Assembly: GCF_009765355.1 (NCBI RefSeq)
Contig: NZ_VTHK01000002.1
Span: 358,094 to 422,093, forward strand
From: Amycolatopsis anabasis
GTDB lineage: Bacteria > Actinomycetota > Actinomycetes > Mycobacteriales > Pseudonocardiaceae
Reading direction: 5' to 3'
Length of the DNA stretch: 64,000 bases
Part shown: positions 35,749 to 45,204 of the stretch, one piece after another
Layout: every line of letters starts with the position of its first letter
Numbering within the stretch: position 1 is the first letter of the stretch
The notes under the pieces: generated by a model
What the model was told of the DNA's origin: nothing
Databases searched by the model: none
What the model saw: the letters and a program-made list of their open reading frames with translations, nothing else
Position numbers and translations under genes: made by a program

Positions 35749-37131
35749 ATGGCTTCTCGAACCGCCCACGCGACCGCGTTGATCACGGCCGCGGTCACCG
35801 CGTTCGGCGTACTCACCGCCCCCGGTTCGGCCAGCCCGGATCCGGCGCCCGGTCCGGGCCGGGTGACCGCGAATCTGCGGAACGACTGCGCCTTCCCGCT
35901 CACCGGGGGCCAGGTGGTGGTCGCCGGGCTCACTGCGGACCTGCCGCGATCGGTGACCGCCGGGTGGCCGGTCCGGCCGGAGCAGCCGTCGATCCGGTTC
36001 GTCTTCCCGGAAACCATGCTGCACGCGCTGAAAACCGCCGGCGCCGCCTGGATCGACGGGACCGTGGCCGTCGGCGTGACGGCGAAGCACGGAGACACGA
36101 CCGCGCGGGCCGCGGCCGACGGCGGCCTGCCCCGCACGGCCCTGCCGGAAAGCGGGGAACTGGCCGTCGAACTGCCCGCGAAACCGCTGCGCCCGGTCGC
36201 CACCACCGGGGCCGGTGCGGTCGCGTTCACCCTCGGCCCGCCCCAACTCGTGCTGACCGCGCACGGGGCCGACGACGCGGTGATCGGCGACGGTGGCGCG
36301 CTGACCGCGAGCTGCGTGCCGCAGCCCGGCCAGGACCCCGCGCTCGGCGCCGTCCAGGTGCTCCCGGTCGCCCGGATCGCGCCGTCGAAGTCCGCGCCGG
36401 TTTCACCGCCGGGCACGGCGAAACCGGACGTGACCGTCCCGCCGGGCGCGCCAGTTCCGGGTGGCGAAGGCAGGCGGGACAACGGGACCGCGGCCGGTCC
36501 GGTCGCGGAATGCGGGCCCGAGCCGCCCGATCTCGAACCGGCGCTCTTCCCGTTGCGGCTCAAGGGCCACGCCACCATCCGGAAGCTGCGCTCCGGCATC
36601 GATCTCGGCCCGGGACACCTCCAGTCGGAGGTCCGGGTCTGGCCGGATTCCTCCGGCGAGGGGCTGTGCAACGGGATTCGCGGTGACCTCCAACTGCCGC
36701 CCGCCCGGGCTTCGTTCGTGGTGCTCCGCTTCGTGTCGACCACGGCGACCGTCGAGGTGCTTCCGGTCGGCAAGGTGGAGGGCGTCCTCGACCAGGGCAA
36801 CACCGGCGTGTTCACCGGGCACGGCAAGGCGAACCTGCGGCTGAGCAACGTCGAGGTGAACGGGACACCGCTCGAGGTCGGGCCGAACTGCGGCACCGCG
36901 ACCCCCGTCGAACTGGCGCTGAAATCCGAGGAAGGCAAGTGGAGCCCCATCGACGGCGGGGTCATGGAGGCGGACTTCACGATTCCGCCGTTCGCGGGCT
37001 GCGGGGTCACCGAACCGCTGGAGCCGCTGTTCGACTACCTGATCTCCGGACCGGACAACCACATCACGTTCACCTTTCCGCCGCTGTGCTTCCCACCGGA
37101 CTGCCCGCCGGACTGGGAATCGAAACGGTGA
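35749..37131 (+). CDS. secreted two-domain protein leading the Mce operon
   Basis: A 460-residue exported protein with a signal peptide (1-29). The N-terminal domain (about 36-205) resembles the DUF6801-like domain of the upstream gene; a Pro-rich linker covers 210-255. The C-terminal domain (268-455) is homologous to the secreted protein at 51810: both share ATI[KR]KL, LPPA, TATV, a GxNCxTxTP block, F[AT]IPxFxxCG and L[IL]xGPDNxIT. It ends 24 bases before the ATPase gene, so it is the first gene of the Mce operon. A periplasmic or cell-wall lipid-handling partner of the Mce complex is a reasonable inference. GAGGAATTC precedes the ATG. Confidence 0.75.
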   Translation: MASRTAHATALITAAVTAFGVLTAPGSASPDPAPGPGRVTANLRNDCAFPLTGGQVVVAGLTADLPRSVTAGWPVRPEQPSIRFVFPETMLHALKTAGAAWIDGTVAVGVTAKHGDTTARAAADGGLPRTALPESGELAVELPAKPLRPVATTGAGAVAFTLGPPQLVLTAHGADDAVIGDGGALTASCVPQPGQDPALGAVQVLPVARIAPSKSAPVSPPGTAKPDVTVPPGAPVPGGEGRRDNGTAAGPVAECGPEPPDLEPALFPLRLKGHATIRKLRSGIDLGPGHLQSEVRVWPDSSGEGLCNGIRGDLQLPPARASFVVLRFVSTTATVEVLPVGKVEGVLDQGNTGVFTGHGKANLRLSNVEVNGTPLEVGPNCGTATPVELALKSEEGKWSPIDGGVMEADFTIPPFAGCGVTEPLEPLFDYLISGPDNHITFTFPPLCFPPDCPPDWESKR

Positions 37132-37155
37132 GACCGGAATCGGCAGGAGGAACGC

Positions 37156-38169
37156 ATGGGAGTCGAAGTCGTCGTCGAGGGCCTGAGCAAGTCGTTCGGG
37201 CCGCAGAACATCTGGCGGGACGTCTCGCTCGTGCTGCCGGCCGGTGAGGTGAGCGCGATGCTCGGGCCGTCCGGCACCGGGAAGTCGGTGTTCCTGAAGT
37301 CGCTGATCGGCCTGCTCAAACCCGAGCGGGGCAAGGTCGTGGTGAACGGCGTCGACCTGGTGCGGTGTTCGGAACACCAGCTCTACGCGGCGCGCAAGCT
37401 GTTCGGCGTTCTCTTCCAGGACGGCGCGCTGTTCGGCTCGATGAACCTCTACGACAACGTGGCCTTTCCCTTGCGCGAGCACACCAAGAAGTCCGAAGCC
37501 GAGATCAGGCGGATCGTGCTGGAGAAGCTGGAGATGACCGGGCTGGCCGGTGCGGAGAAGAAACTGCCCGGTGAGATCTCCGGCGGTATGCGCAAACGGG
37601 CCGGGCTGGCCCGCGCGCTCGTCCTCGACCCGCAGGTGATCCTGTGCGACGAACCGGATTCCGGTCTGGATCCCGTGCGAACCGCGTACCTTTCGCAATT
37701 GCTGATCGATCTGAACGCGCAGATCGACGCGACCATCCTGATCGTCACGCACAACATCAACGTGGCCCGGACCGTGCCGGACAACGTCGGCCTGCTCTTC
37801 CGCCGCGAACTGGTCATGTTCGGCCCGCGCGAGGTCCTGCTGACCAGCGACGAACCCGTGGTCGCCCAGTTCCTCAACGGCCGCCGGGTCGGGCCGATCG
37901 GGATGAGCGAGGAGAAGGACCAGGCGACCATGGACGCCGAGGCGGCGAACCGGCACCTGGCCCAGCCCGGCGACGACGAGATCCAGGGCATGGCGCCGCA
38001 GATCCAGCCGACGCCCGGCCTGCCCCCGCGCCCGGCGGTGGCCCGCCGGAAGCACCGCGTGCTGCGCATCCTGCACACGCTCCCGCCCGAGGCGCAGCGG
38101 ACCATTGTGGACAGTCTGACCCCGGAGGAGCGCGCCCAGTACGGCATCGGGCTGGGGACCCGGAGATGA
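37156..38169 (+). CDS. Mce-system ABC transporter ATPase (MceG/MlaF-like)
   Basis: A 337-residue ATPase energising Mce lipid import. Walker A GPSGTGKS (37-44), Q-loop LFQDGALF, signature ISGGM (141-145), Walker B VILCDEPD (161-168), switch His199. The GGMRKRAG after the signature is typical of MlaF/Mkl. Residues 255-337 form an extra tail with Pro-rich and basic parts that could contact MlaE permeases or regulators. In mycobacteria the shared ATPase MceG is encoded away from mce loci; here it is inside the operon. Its stop overlaps the permease start (ATGA). Confidence 0.93.
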   Translation: MGVEVVVEGLSKSFGPQNIWRDVSLVLPAGEVSAMLGPSGTGKSVFLKSLIGLLKPERGKVVVNGVDLVRCSEHQLYAARKLFGVLFQDGALFGSMNLYDNVAFPLREHTKKSEAEIRRIVLEKLEMTGLAGAEKKLPGEISGGMRKRAGLARALVLDPQVILCDEPDSGLDPVRTAYLSQLLIDLNAQIDATILIVTHNINVARTVPDNVGLLFRRELVMFGPREVLLTSDEPVVAQFLNGRRVGPIGMSEEKDQATMDAEAANRHLAQPGDDEIQGMAPQIQPTPGLPPRPAVARRKHRVLRILHTLPPEAQRTIVDSLTPEERAQYGIGLGTRR

Positions 38170-38954
38170 CCGCGCCCCGGATCGCGTCGCAGGGCCTCGC
38201 CGCGGTCGGCCAGATCGGCCGCCTGTGCTCGCTCGGCCTGGACGTGCTCCGGCTGACCCCGAAGCGGCCCTTCCAGTTCCGCGAGTTCATCGGCCAGGCC
38301 TGGTTCGTGGTCAGCGTGTCGATCCTGCCCGCCGCCCTGGTCGCGATCCCGTTCGGCGCGGTGATCGCGTTGCAACTGGGGACGCTGACCAGGCAGATCG
38401 GCGCCCAGTCGTTCACCGGTTCGGCCAGCGTGCTCGCGGTGATCCAGCAGGCGAGCCCGCTGATCACCGCGTTGCTCATCGCGGGCGCCGGCGGCTCGGC
38501 GATCTGCGCGGACCTCGGCTCGCGGAAGATCCGCGAGGAGATCGACGCCATGGAAGCGCTCGGCGTCTCGCCGATCCACCGGCTGGTCGTGCCGCGGGTG
38601 TACGCGGCGGTGGTGGTCAGCGTGCTGCTCAACGGCATGGTGAGCGTGGTCGGCGTGCTGGGCGGTTACGTGTTCAACGTCGTGGTGCAGGACGGCACCC
38701 CCGGCGCGTACCTGGCCACGTTCAACGCTCTCGCGCAACTGCCGGACCTGTGGATCAGCGAGATCAAGGCCGTGCTGTTCGGGTTCATCGCCGGGGTGGT
38801 GGCCGCCTACCGGGGGCTCAACCCCGCCGGCGGGCCGAAGGGGGTCGGGGACGCGGTCAACCAGTCGGTGGTGATCACGTTCCTGTTGCTGTTCTTCCTC
38901 AACTTCATCCTCACCACGATCTACCTGCAGGTCGTGCCGCCGAAGGGGTTGTGA
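38166..38954 (+). CDS. yrbEA: MlaE/YrbE-family permease A
   Basis: A 262-residue membrane subunit with about five helices. The family core is seen in QQASPLITALLIAGAGGSAI, DLGSRKIREEIDAMEALGVS and the C-terminal helices. It forms the transmembrane channel with the next gene. ATG overlaps the ATPase stop by four bases, and permease B starts three bases downstream of its stop. Confidence 0.93.
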   Translation: MTAPRIASQGLAAVGQIGRLCSLGLDVLRLTPKRPFQFREFIGQAWFVVSVSILPAALVAIPFGAVIALQLGTLTRQIGAQSFTGSASVLAVIQQASPLITALLIAGAGGSAICADLGSRKIREEIDAMEALGVSPIHRLVVPRVYAAVVVSVLLNGMVSVVGVLGGYVFNVVVQDGTPGAYLATFNALAQLPDLWISEIKAVLFGFIAGVVAAYRGLNPAGGPKGVGDAVNQSVVITFLLLFFLNFILTTIYLQVVPPKGL

Positions 38955-38957
38955 GCC

Positions 38958-39791
38958 ATGGCGATGGTGAACCGGTTCGAGCGGATCGACCGTTCGCTCG
39001 ACGGCTTCGGCAGGCTCGGTGACCAGCTTTCCTTCTACGTCCGGGCGTTGCTCTGGGTTCCCCGCACGGTGCGCCGGTATCTCGGGGAGATCATCCGGCT
39101 GCTGGCCGAGGTCAGCTTCGGCACCGGCGCGCTCGCGGTGATCGGCGGCACGATCGGCGTGATGATCGTGCTTTCGGTGTTCACCGGGACGGTCGTCGGC
39201 CTGCAGGGGTTCTCCGCGCTGAACCAGATCGGGACCTCGGCGTTCGCGGGTTTCCTCTCCGCCTACTTCAACACCCGCGAGATCGCCCCGCTGGTCGCCG
39301 GGCTGGCGCTGTCCGCGACCATCGGCTCCGGATTCACCGCCCAGCTCGGCGCGATGCGGATCTCCGAGGAGATCGACGCGCTCGAAGTGATGGGCGTGCC
39401 CAGCCTGCCGTACCTGGTGACCACCCGGATCATCGCCGGGTTCATCGCGATCATCCCGCTGTACGTGATCGGGCTGCTCACCTCGTATCTGGCCGCCCGG
39501 ACGGTCACCGTGCAGGTGTACCAGCAGTCCTCGGGCACCTACGACCACTACTTCACGCTGTTCCTGCCGCCGATCGACGTGCTCTGGTCGTTCGGGAAGG
39601 TGCTGGTGTTCAGCGTGGTGGTGATCCTCGGGCACTGCTACTACGGCTACCGCGCGATCGGCGGCCCGGCCGGGGTCGGCGTGGCCGTGGGGCGCGCGGT
39701 CCGGTCCGCGATCGTCACCATCGCGATCCTCGACTTCTTCCTGAGCCTCGCGATCTGGGGCACCACGACCACGGTGAGGATCGCGGGATGA
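38958..39791 (+). CDS. yrbEB: MlaE/YrbE-family permease B
   Basis: A 277-residue second MlaE-type permease. Key region: FNTREIAPLVAGLALSATIG, GAMRISEEIDALEVMGVPS. A longer N-terminal cytoplasmic helix than permease A is visible, as in YrbEB proteins. Stop overlaps the mceA start (ATGA). Confidence 0.93.
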   Translation: MAMVNRFERIDRSLDGFGRLGDQLSFYVRALLWVPRTVRRYLGEIIRLLAEVSFGTGALAVIGGTIGVMIVLSVFTGTVVGLQGFSALNQIGTSAFAGFLSAYFNTREIAPLVAGLALSATIGSGFTAQLGAMRISEEIDALEVMGVPSLPYLVTTRIIAGFIAIIPLYVIGLLTSYLAARTVTVQVYQQSSGTYDHYFTLFLPPIDVLWSFGKVLVFSVVVILGHCYYGYRAIGGPAGVGVAVGRAVRSAIVTIAILDFFLSLAIWGTTTTVRIAG

Positions 39792-41029
39792 CCGGCGACG
39801 AGCGGTACCGCAGTCCGCGCCTGCGGGTGCTGGGCCTGGTCTATCTCGTGCTGGTCGCGGTGTTCCTGTGGTTCACCGTGGCGCTCTACCGCGATGTGTT
39901 CGCCACCGAGGTCACCGTCATGCTGCGCACCGACCGCGCGGGCAGCCAGCTCCAGCGGGACGCGGACGTGAAGCTGCGCGGGGTGAACGTCGGCCGGGTG
40001 CGCGAGGTGCGCAGCGCGGGCGGCGGCGCCGAACTGGACCTCGCGCTCGATCCCGCCCAGGTGGACCGGATTCCCCGGAACGTTTCGGCGCGGCTGCTGC
40101 CGAAGACGTTGTTCGGCGAGCGTTACGTGAACCTGGTGGCGCCCGCGGCGCGCGGCACCGGGCATCTGGAGGCGGGGGACGTGATCGGCCAGGACCGGTC
40201 CGCCGCCTCGATCGAACTGGAACGGGTGCTGGACAACCTGTTGCCGCTGCTGCGTTCGGTGCAGCCGCAGAAGCTGGCGTCGATGCTCACCTCGGTGTCG
40301 CAGGCGTTCGAAGGGCGCGGGAAGTCGCTCGGGGAGACGCTCGTGCTGGTCGGCCAGTACGTCGGCGAGCTGAACCCGCAACTGCCCGAGATCACCTCTG
40401 GCCTCACCAGTTTCGCCAAGGCGTCCGACACCTACGACGACGCGGCCGACGACTTCCTGCGCGCGCTCACCGACTTCTCCGTGACCAGCGGGACGATCGC
40501 GCAGCAGCGGGAAAGCCTGGAAACGCTGTACCGGACGCTGACCGTCGCGACCGAGGACGTGACCTCGTTCCTGGCGCGGAACAAGGAGAATCTGATCTCG
40601 CTGTCCGAAAGCAGCCGCCCGACCCTGGAGCTGCTCGCCCGGTACGCGCCGGAATACGCGTGCCTGCTGCGGGCCGTCGCGGAGTTCAAACCGCGGGTGG
40701 ACATCGCCTTCGGCAAGGGCAGCGGTCGGCCCGGTGCGCGAGCCCAGGTCAAGGTGGTGCCGGACCGCGGGAAGTACCTGCCCGGTGTGGACGATCCGCG
40801 CTACGACAGCAAAACCGGGCCGCGCTGCTACGGCCCCGGGGCGATCCCGCCGCAGGCGGCCACGCCGACGATCGCGCTCGGCGGCGATCTGGCGAACTCA
40901 CCGCGGGAACGGGAGTTCCTGGCCGGGTTGCTGGGACCGGCGATCGGGCTGGCGCCCGGGGAGGTTCCGGCGTGGAGCGGGTTGCTGGTCGGCCCGCTGT
41001 ACCGCGGGGCGGAGGTGACGGTGGAGTGA
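39788..41029 (+). CDS. mceA: Mce protein, MceA type
   Basis: A 413-residue membrane-anchored MCE protein. One N-terminal helix (13-35), the MCE/MlaD beta-barrel domain at about 42-120 (VKLRGVNVGRVREV, LLPKTLFGERYVNL), then a long helical region that would build the lipid tunnel, and a conserved EYACLLRAVAEFKP near residue 298. First of six MCE subunits in the A-F order. Confidence 0.92.
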   Translation: MTGDERYRSPRLRVLGLVYLVLVAVFLWFTVALYRDVFATEVTVMLRTDRAGSQLQRDADVKLRGVNVGRVREVRSAGGGAELDLALDPAQVDRIPRNVSARLLPKTLFGERYVNLVAPAARGTGHLEAGDVIGQDRSAASIELERVLDNLLPLLRSVQPQKLASMLTSVSQAFEGRGKSLGETLVLVGQYVGELNPQLPEITSGLTSFAKASDTYDDAADDFLRALTDFSVTSGTIAQQRESLETLYRTLTVATEDVTSFLARNKENLISLSESSRPTLELLARYAPEYACLLRAVAEFKPRVDIAFGKGSGRPGARAQVKVVPDRGKYLPGVDDPRYDSKTGPRCYGPGAIPPQAATPTIALGGDLANSPREREFLAGLLGPAIGLAPGEVPAWSGLLVGPLYRGAEVTVE

Positions 41030-42048
41030 GGGGATTGTTGGCGCCGCTGATCAAGCTGTCGATCTTCGCCGTGGTGACGTGCGCGGCCACCGGGGTGCTC
41101 GCGGTGACGATCGCGAACCTGGACCTGCGCCCGTCCACCCGGTATTCGGCGCGGTTCGACGACGTGACGTCCCTGGTGGTCGGGGACGACATCCGGATCG
41201 GCGGGGTCCGCGTCGGCGAGGTCGAGCGGATCGAGCTGATCGAGAAGCGGCTCGCCCGGGTGGAGTTCACCGTGGACTCGCGCCGGAAGCTGCCCGCCGC
41301 GACCACCGCGACCGTCAAGTACCGCAACATGATCGGGCAGCGGTACATCTCGCTGGACCGCGGCGCCGGGCCGCTGCAGGCGGTGCTCCCGCCGGGCGCG
41401 GAGATCCCGCTGGAACGCACCCGGCCCGCGCTGGACCTGACCGTGCTGTTCAACGGTTTCAAACCGCTGTTCCAGGCGCTCTCGCCGGACGACGTGAACA
41501 CGCTCTCCTACGAGATCGTGCAGGTCCTGCAGGGAGAGGGCGGCACGGTGGAGAGCCTGATCCGGCACACCGCCTCGCTCACCTCCGCGCTGGCCGACAA
41601 GGACCAGGTGGTCGGCGCGGTGATCGGCAACCTGAACCAGGTTCTCGACACGATCAACGCCCGGGACGACCAACTGTCCAGTTTGATCACCACGTTGCAG
41701 CGGTTCGTCTCCGGATTCGCCCAGGACCGCGGGCAGATCGGCGAGGCGATCACGGCGATGGGCGAGCTGGCCGGGGCGACGGCGGGGCTGCTGGAGGACG
41801 GGCGGCAGCCGCTCAAGGACGGCATCGGCGCGCTCGGGCAGGTGTCGAAGAACCTCGCCGACAACGAGCAGCTCGTCGACGCCGCGCTGCGCAGCCTGCC
41901 GGGGAAGATGACCGCCATCGGGCGCACCTTCTCCTACGGCTCGTGGATGAACCTGTTCCTGTGCGAGGCGAACGCCGGGCCGCCGCGGTCCGGGCTTCCC
42001 CTGCCCGCGGGCGGAGTGCCGCTGACCGAGCCGAGGTGCCTGCCGTGA
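41026..42048 (+). CDS. mceB: Mce protein, MceB type
   Basis: A 340-residue MCE protein: N-terminal helix (5-28), MCE domain (about 40-120; IRIGGVRVGEVERI, VKYRNMIGQRYISL) and helical tail ending in SYGSWMNLFLCEAN, characteristic of MceB. GTG start overlapping the mceA stop by four bases. Confidence 0.92.
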   Translation: MRGLLAPLIKLSIFAVVTCAATGVLAVTIANLDLRPSTRYSARFDDVTSLVVGDDIRIGGVRVGEVERIELIEKRLARVEFTVDSRRKLPAATTATVKYRNMIGQRYISLDRGAGPLQAVLPPGAEIPLERTRPALDLTVLFNGFKPLFQALSPDDVNTLSYEIVQVLQGEGGTVESLIRHTASLTSALADKDQVVGAVIGNLNQVLDTINARDDQLSSLITTLQRFVSGFAQDRGQIGEAITAMGELAGATAGLLEDGRQPLKDGIGALGQVSKNLADNEQLVDAALRSLPGKMTAIGRTFSYGSWMNLFLCEANAGPPRSGLPLPAGGVPLTEPRCLP

Positions 42049-43055
42049 AATCCTTCCAGGAGCGTAACCAGGTCGTCATCGGGTCGGTCAGCATGGTCGT
42101 GCTGACCCTGTTCGGGCTGATCGCGTTCTACGCCGACAGCCTGCCGATCATCGGCGGCGGCACGACCTACGTGGCGCACTTCAGCGAGGCGGCCGGAGTG
42201 CTGGCGAGCAACGAGGTCCGCGCCGCCGGGGTGCAGGTCGGCACGGTGACCGACGTCGAACTCGACGGCGACCACGTCAAGGTGAGCTTCCGGGTGCGCG
42301 ACGCGTGGGTGGGCGATCGGACCACGGTCGCGATCCGGATCAAGACGCTGCTCGGCGCCAAGTACCTCGCACTCGACCCGCAGGGGGAGCGGCCGCAGGA
42401 TCCGGACGAGGCGATCCCGGTGACGCGGACCGTGGCGCCCTACGACATCAACCAGGTCTTCGACCACCTGTCGGCCACCGTCACCTCGATCGACACCCGG
42501 CAGCTCGCCGATTCGCTGCGCGTGCTGTCCGACACGTTCCAGGATTCGCCCCGGCAAGTCCGGTCCGCATTGGACGGTCTGTCCGCGCTGTCGAAGACGA
42601 TCTCCTCGCGGGACGAGGAACTGGCCCGGCTGCTGGCGAACACCCAGCAGATCAGCCGCACCTTCGCCGACCGCGACGACCAGGTGGAGAAGCTGCTCCA
42701 GGACGGCAACCTGCTGCTCGGCGAGATTCGCGGTCGCCGGGACGCGATCAGCGCGCTGCTGAGCGGAACCCGGCAACTCGCCGCCCAGCTGTCCGGTCTG
42801 GTCACCGACAACTCCGCGCGACTGCGGCCCGCACTGGAACAGCTCGACCGGGTCAACACGATCCTGCAACGCAACCAGGACAACCTGAACCAGAGCCTGG
42901 CGCTGGCCGGGCCGTTCTACCGGTTGCTGGGCAACGCCGTGGGCAACGGCCGGTGGCTGGACACCTACATCTGCGGCCTGCTGCCGCCGCCCGGTTCGCC
43001 GCCGGACACCGTCCCGGACGGCAACTGCAAGCCACCGAAGGGACGGCCGCGATGA
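42045..43055 (+). CDS. mceC: Mce protein, MceC type
   Basis: A 336-residue MCE protein: helix at 11-30, MCE domain (VRAAGVQVGTVTDVEL, IRIKTLLGAKYLAL), a long coiled helical region, and the end GRWLDTYICGLLPPP with a conserved Cys. GTG start overlapping the mceB stop by four bases. Confidence 0.92.
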   Translation: MKSFQERNQVVIGSVSMVVLTLFGLIAFYADSLPIIGGGTTYVAHFSEAAGVLASNEVRAAGVQVGTVTDVELDGDHVKVSFRVRDAWVGDRTTVAIRIKTLLGAKYLALDPQGERPQDPDEAIPVTRTVAPYDINQVFDHLSATVTSIDTRQLADSLRVLSDTFQDSPRQVRSALDGLSALSKTISSRDEELARLLANTQQISRTFADRDDQVEKLLQDGNLLLGEIRGRRDAISALLSGTRQLAAQLSGLVTDNSARLRPALEQLDRVNTILQRNQDNLNQSLALAGPFYRLLGNAVGNGRWLDTYICGLLPPPGSPPDTVPDGNCKPPKGRPR

Positions 43056-44137
43056 AGGGGCGAATGATCTCCGCTGCCACCCGGAAGGGGTTGCGCGCGC
43101 TGACCGTGCTCGTGGTGCTGGCGCTCGTGCTGAGCGTGCTGACCTGGTGGATCGTCACCCCGGGCCGCGGCACCCGGGTCACCGCGTTCTTCCCGTCCGC
43201 GGTCGGGCTCTATCCCGGATCCACCGTGCGGGTGCTCGGCGTGCCGGTCGGCAGCGTGGACGCGGTCACCCCCGCCGGGCGGCTGGTGCGCGTCGAGCTG
43301 ACGGTCGACGAGGACCGGCCCGTCCCGGCGAACGCGAACGCGATCGTGGTCGCGCCGAGCCTGGTCAGCGACCGGTACGTGCAGTTCTCCCCGGTGTACA
43401 CCGGCGGGCCGCGGTTGCCCGGCGGCGCGGTGATCCCGGTCGAGCGCACGGTCACCCCGGTCGAACTGGACGAGCTGTACAAGAGCATCGACCAGCTGGC
43501 CACCGCGCTCGGCCCGCACGGCGCGAACGCCGACGGCGCCCTGTCGAAACTGCTCGACGTGCTGGCGGAGAACGCGAAGGGCAACGGGGCGACGCTGAAC
43601 GAAACGATCAAGCAGTTCGCCGACGCCACCCGGACGCTGGCCGGGACCCGGGACCAGTTGTTCGGGACCGTCGAGGGGCTGCAGCGGTTCACCGAGATGC
43701 TCGCGCGCAACGACAACCAGGTCGCCGACTTCACCCGCCAGCTGCAGGACGTCTCCGGGTTCCTCGCGGCCGAACGCGGGGACCTCGGCGGCGCGCTCGG
43801 TGAACTGGCCACCGCGCTGGACCTGGTCCGCGGTTTCGTGCACGACAACCGGGAGCAGATAAATTCCAATGTAGACAAGTTGATCGGGATCACCAGGGTG
43901 CTGGTCGACCAGCGGAACTCGCTCGCCGAGGCGCTCGACACCTCGCCGAACGCGCTGACCAACCTGCACAACGCGATCAACCCGGAGACCGGGGCGCTGG
44001 AGGTCCGCGCCAATCTGCTGGAGATCTTCGATCCCGGAACGGTCGTGCCCGCCGGGCCCCTGCCCGAGGGCGCGCCACCCCTGCCGCTGCCCCGGGTGGG
44101 CGCCAGCTACGTCTCGCCCCCGGGAGGTGGCCGGTGA
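43052..44137 (+). CDS. mceD: Mce protein, MceD type
   Basis: A 361-residue MCE protein: helix at 15-37, MCE domain (VRVLGVPVGSVDAVTP, APSLVSDRYVQFSP), helical tunnel segment and a Pro-rich tail, typical of MceD. ATG overlapping the mceC stop by four bases. Confidence 0.92.
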   Translation: MKGRMISAATRKGLRALTVLVVLALVLSVLTWWIVTPGRGTRVTAFFPSAVGLYPGSTVRVLGVPVGSVDAVTPAGRLVRVELTVDEDRPVPANANAIVVAPSLVSDRYVQFSPVYTGGPRLPGGAVIPVERTVTPVELDELYKSIDQLATALGPHGANADGALSKLLDVLAENAKGNGATLNETIKQFADATRTLAGTRDQLFGTVEGLQRFTEMLARNDNQVADFTRQLQDVSGFLAAERGDLGGALGELATALDLVRGFVHDNREQINSNVDKLIGITRVLVDQRNSLAEALDTSPNALTNLHNAINPETGALEVRANLLEIFDPGTVVPAGPLPEGAPPLPLPRVGASYVSPPGGGR

Positions 44138-45204
44138 TGCGCGGGTGGCGGGTGGTGCTGGCCGGGCTCTGCGCGGGCACGCTGACCGCGTGCGGTGCGG
44201 GCGGATTCTCCGGGCTGTACGAGATGCCGCTGCCCGGCGGCGCGGACGTGGGCGACCACCCGTACCGGGTGACGGTCCAGTTCGCCGACGTGCTCGATCT
44301 GGTGCCTCAGGCCGGGGTGAAGGTGGACGACGTGCCGGTCGGCCGGGTGGACCGGATCGATCTCGGCGGTGACGGCTGGACCGCCGAGGCGACCCTGCTG
44401 GTCAACGGGGACGTGGTGCTCCCGGCCAACGCCACGGCCGCGGTGCGCCAGTCGAGCCTGCTCGGCGAGAAGTTCGTGGAACTGCGCGCCCCGCGCACCG
44501 AACCGGCGACCGGGCGGCTCGCGGACCACGCGACGATTCCGCTGGAGCGCAGCGGTCGCAGCGCGGAGGTCGAAGAGGTCTTCGGGGCGTTGTCGCTGCT
44601 GCTCAACGGCGGCGGGGTGGCCCAGTTCCAGCAGATCGCGCGCGAGGTGAACAACGCGCTGGCCGGGAACGAGGCCGGTATCCGGCAACTCTTGTCCAAT
44701 GTGGATGGATTTGTGTCCGAACTGGACACGCATCGGGGGGAGATCACCCGTGCCCTGGACAGCCTGAACCGGCTGTCCGCGACGCTGGCCGGGCAGCGGG
44801 ACCGGATCGCCGGAGTCCTGAACGATCTCGGGCCGGGCATCGACGTGCTGACCCGGCAGCGCGGCGAACTGGTCGGCCTGCTGCGTTCGCTGGACCGCCT
44901 GTCCGCGGTCGCGGTGGACACGATCACCCGGTCCACGGACGATCTCGTCGCCGATCTGCGCGCGCTCGCCCCGATCCTGCGCAACCTCGCCGACGCGGGG
45001 AAGAACCTCCCCGAGGCGTTCGAACTGCTGCTGACGTTTCCGTTCACCGACTACGCGGCGACCACGATCCGGGGCGATTACCTGAACATCTTCGTGGACC
45101 TGCGACCTCCCGGTCCGGTGCCCGTGGCCGAATCGGGGCCGGACGCGCCGGTGGTGCCGCTGCGGCCGATGGACCGGCCGGTGCTCGGCGGGGGTGGACG
45201 CTGA
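44134..45204 (+). CDS. mceE: Mce lipoprotein, MceE type
   Basis: A 356-residue MCE lipoprotein. The signal VLAGLCAGTLTACGAGG has the lipobox LTAC, giving a lipidated Cys near residue 20, as in LprK/LprN proteins that occupy position E. The MCE domain follows (VKVDDVPVGRVDRIDL, VRQSSLLGEKFVEL). GTG overlaps the mceD stop; ATG one codon later is the alternative. Confidence 0.92.
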   Translation: MMRGWRVVLAGLCAGTLTACGAGGFSGLYEMPLPGGADVGDHPYRVTVQFADVLDLVPQAGVKVDDVPVGRVDRIDLGGDGWTAEATLLVNGDVVLPANATAAVRQSSLLGEKFVELRAPRTEPATGRLADHATIPLERSGRSAEVEEVFGALSLLLNGGGVAQFQQIAREVNNALAGNEAGIRQLLSNVDGFVSELDTHRGEITRALDSLNRLSATLAGQRDRIAGVLNDLGPGIDVLTRQRGELVGLLRSLDRLSAVAVDTITRSTDDLVADLRALAPILRNLADAGKNLPEAFELLLTFPFTDYAATTIRGDYLNIFVDLRPPGPVPVAESGPDAPVVPLRPMDRPVLGGGGR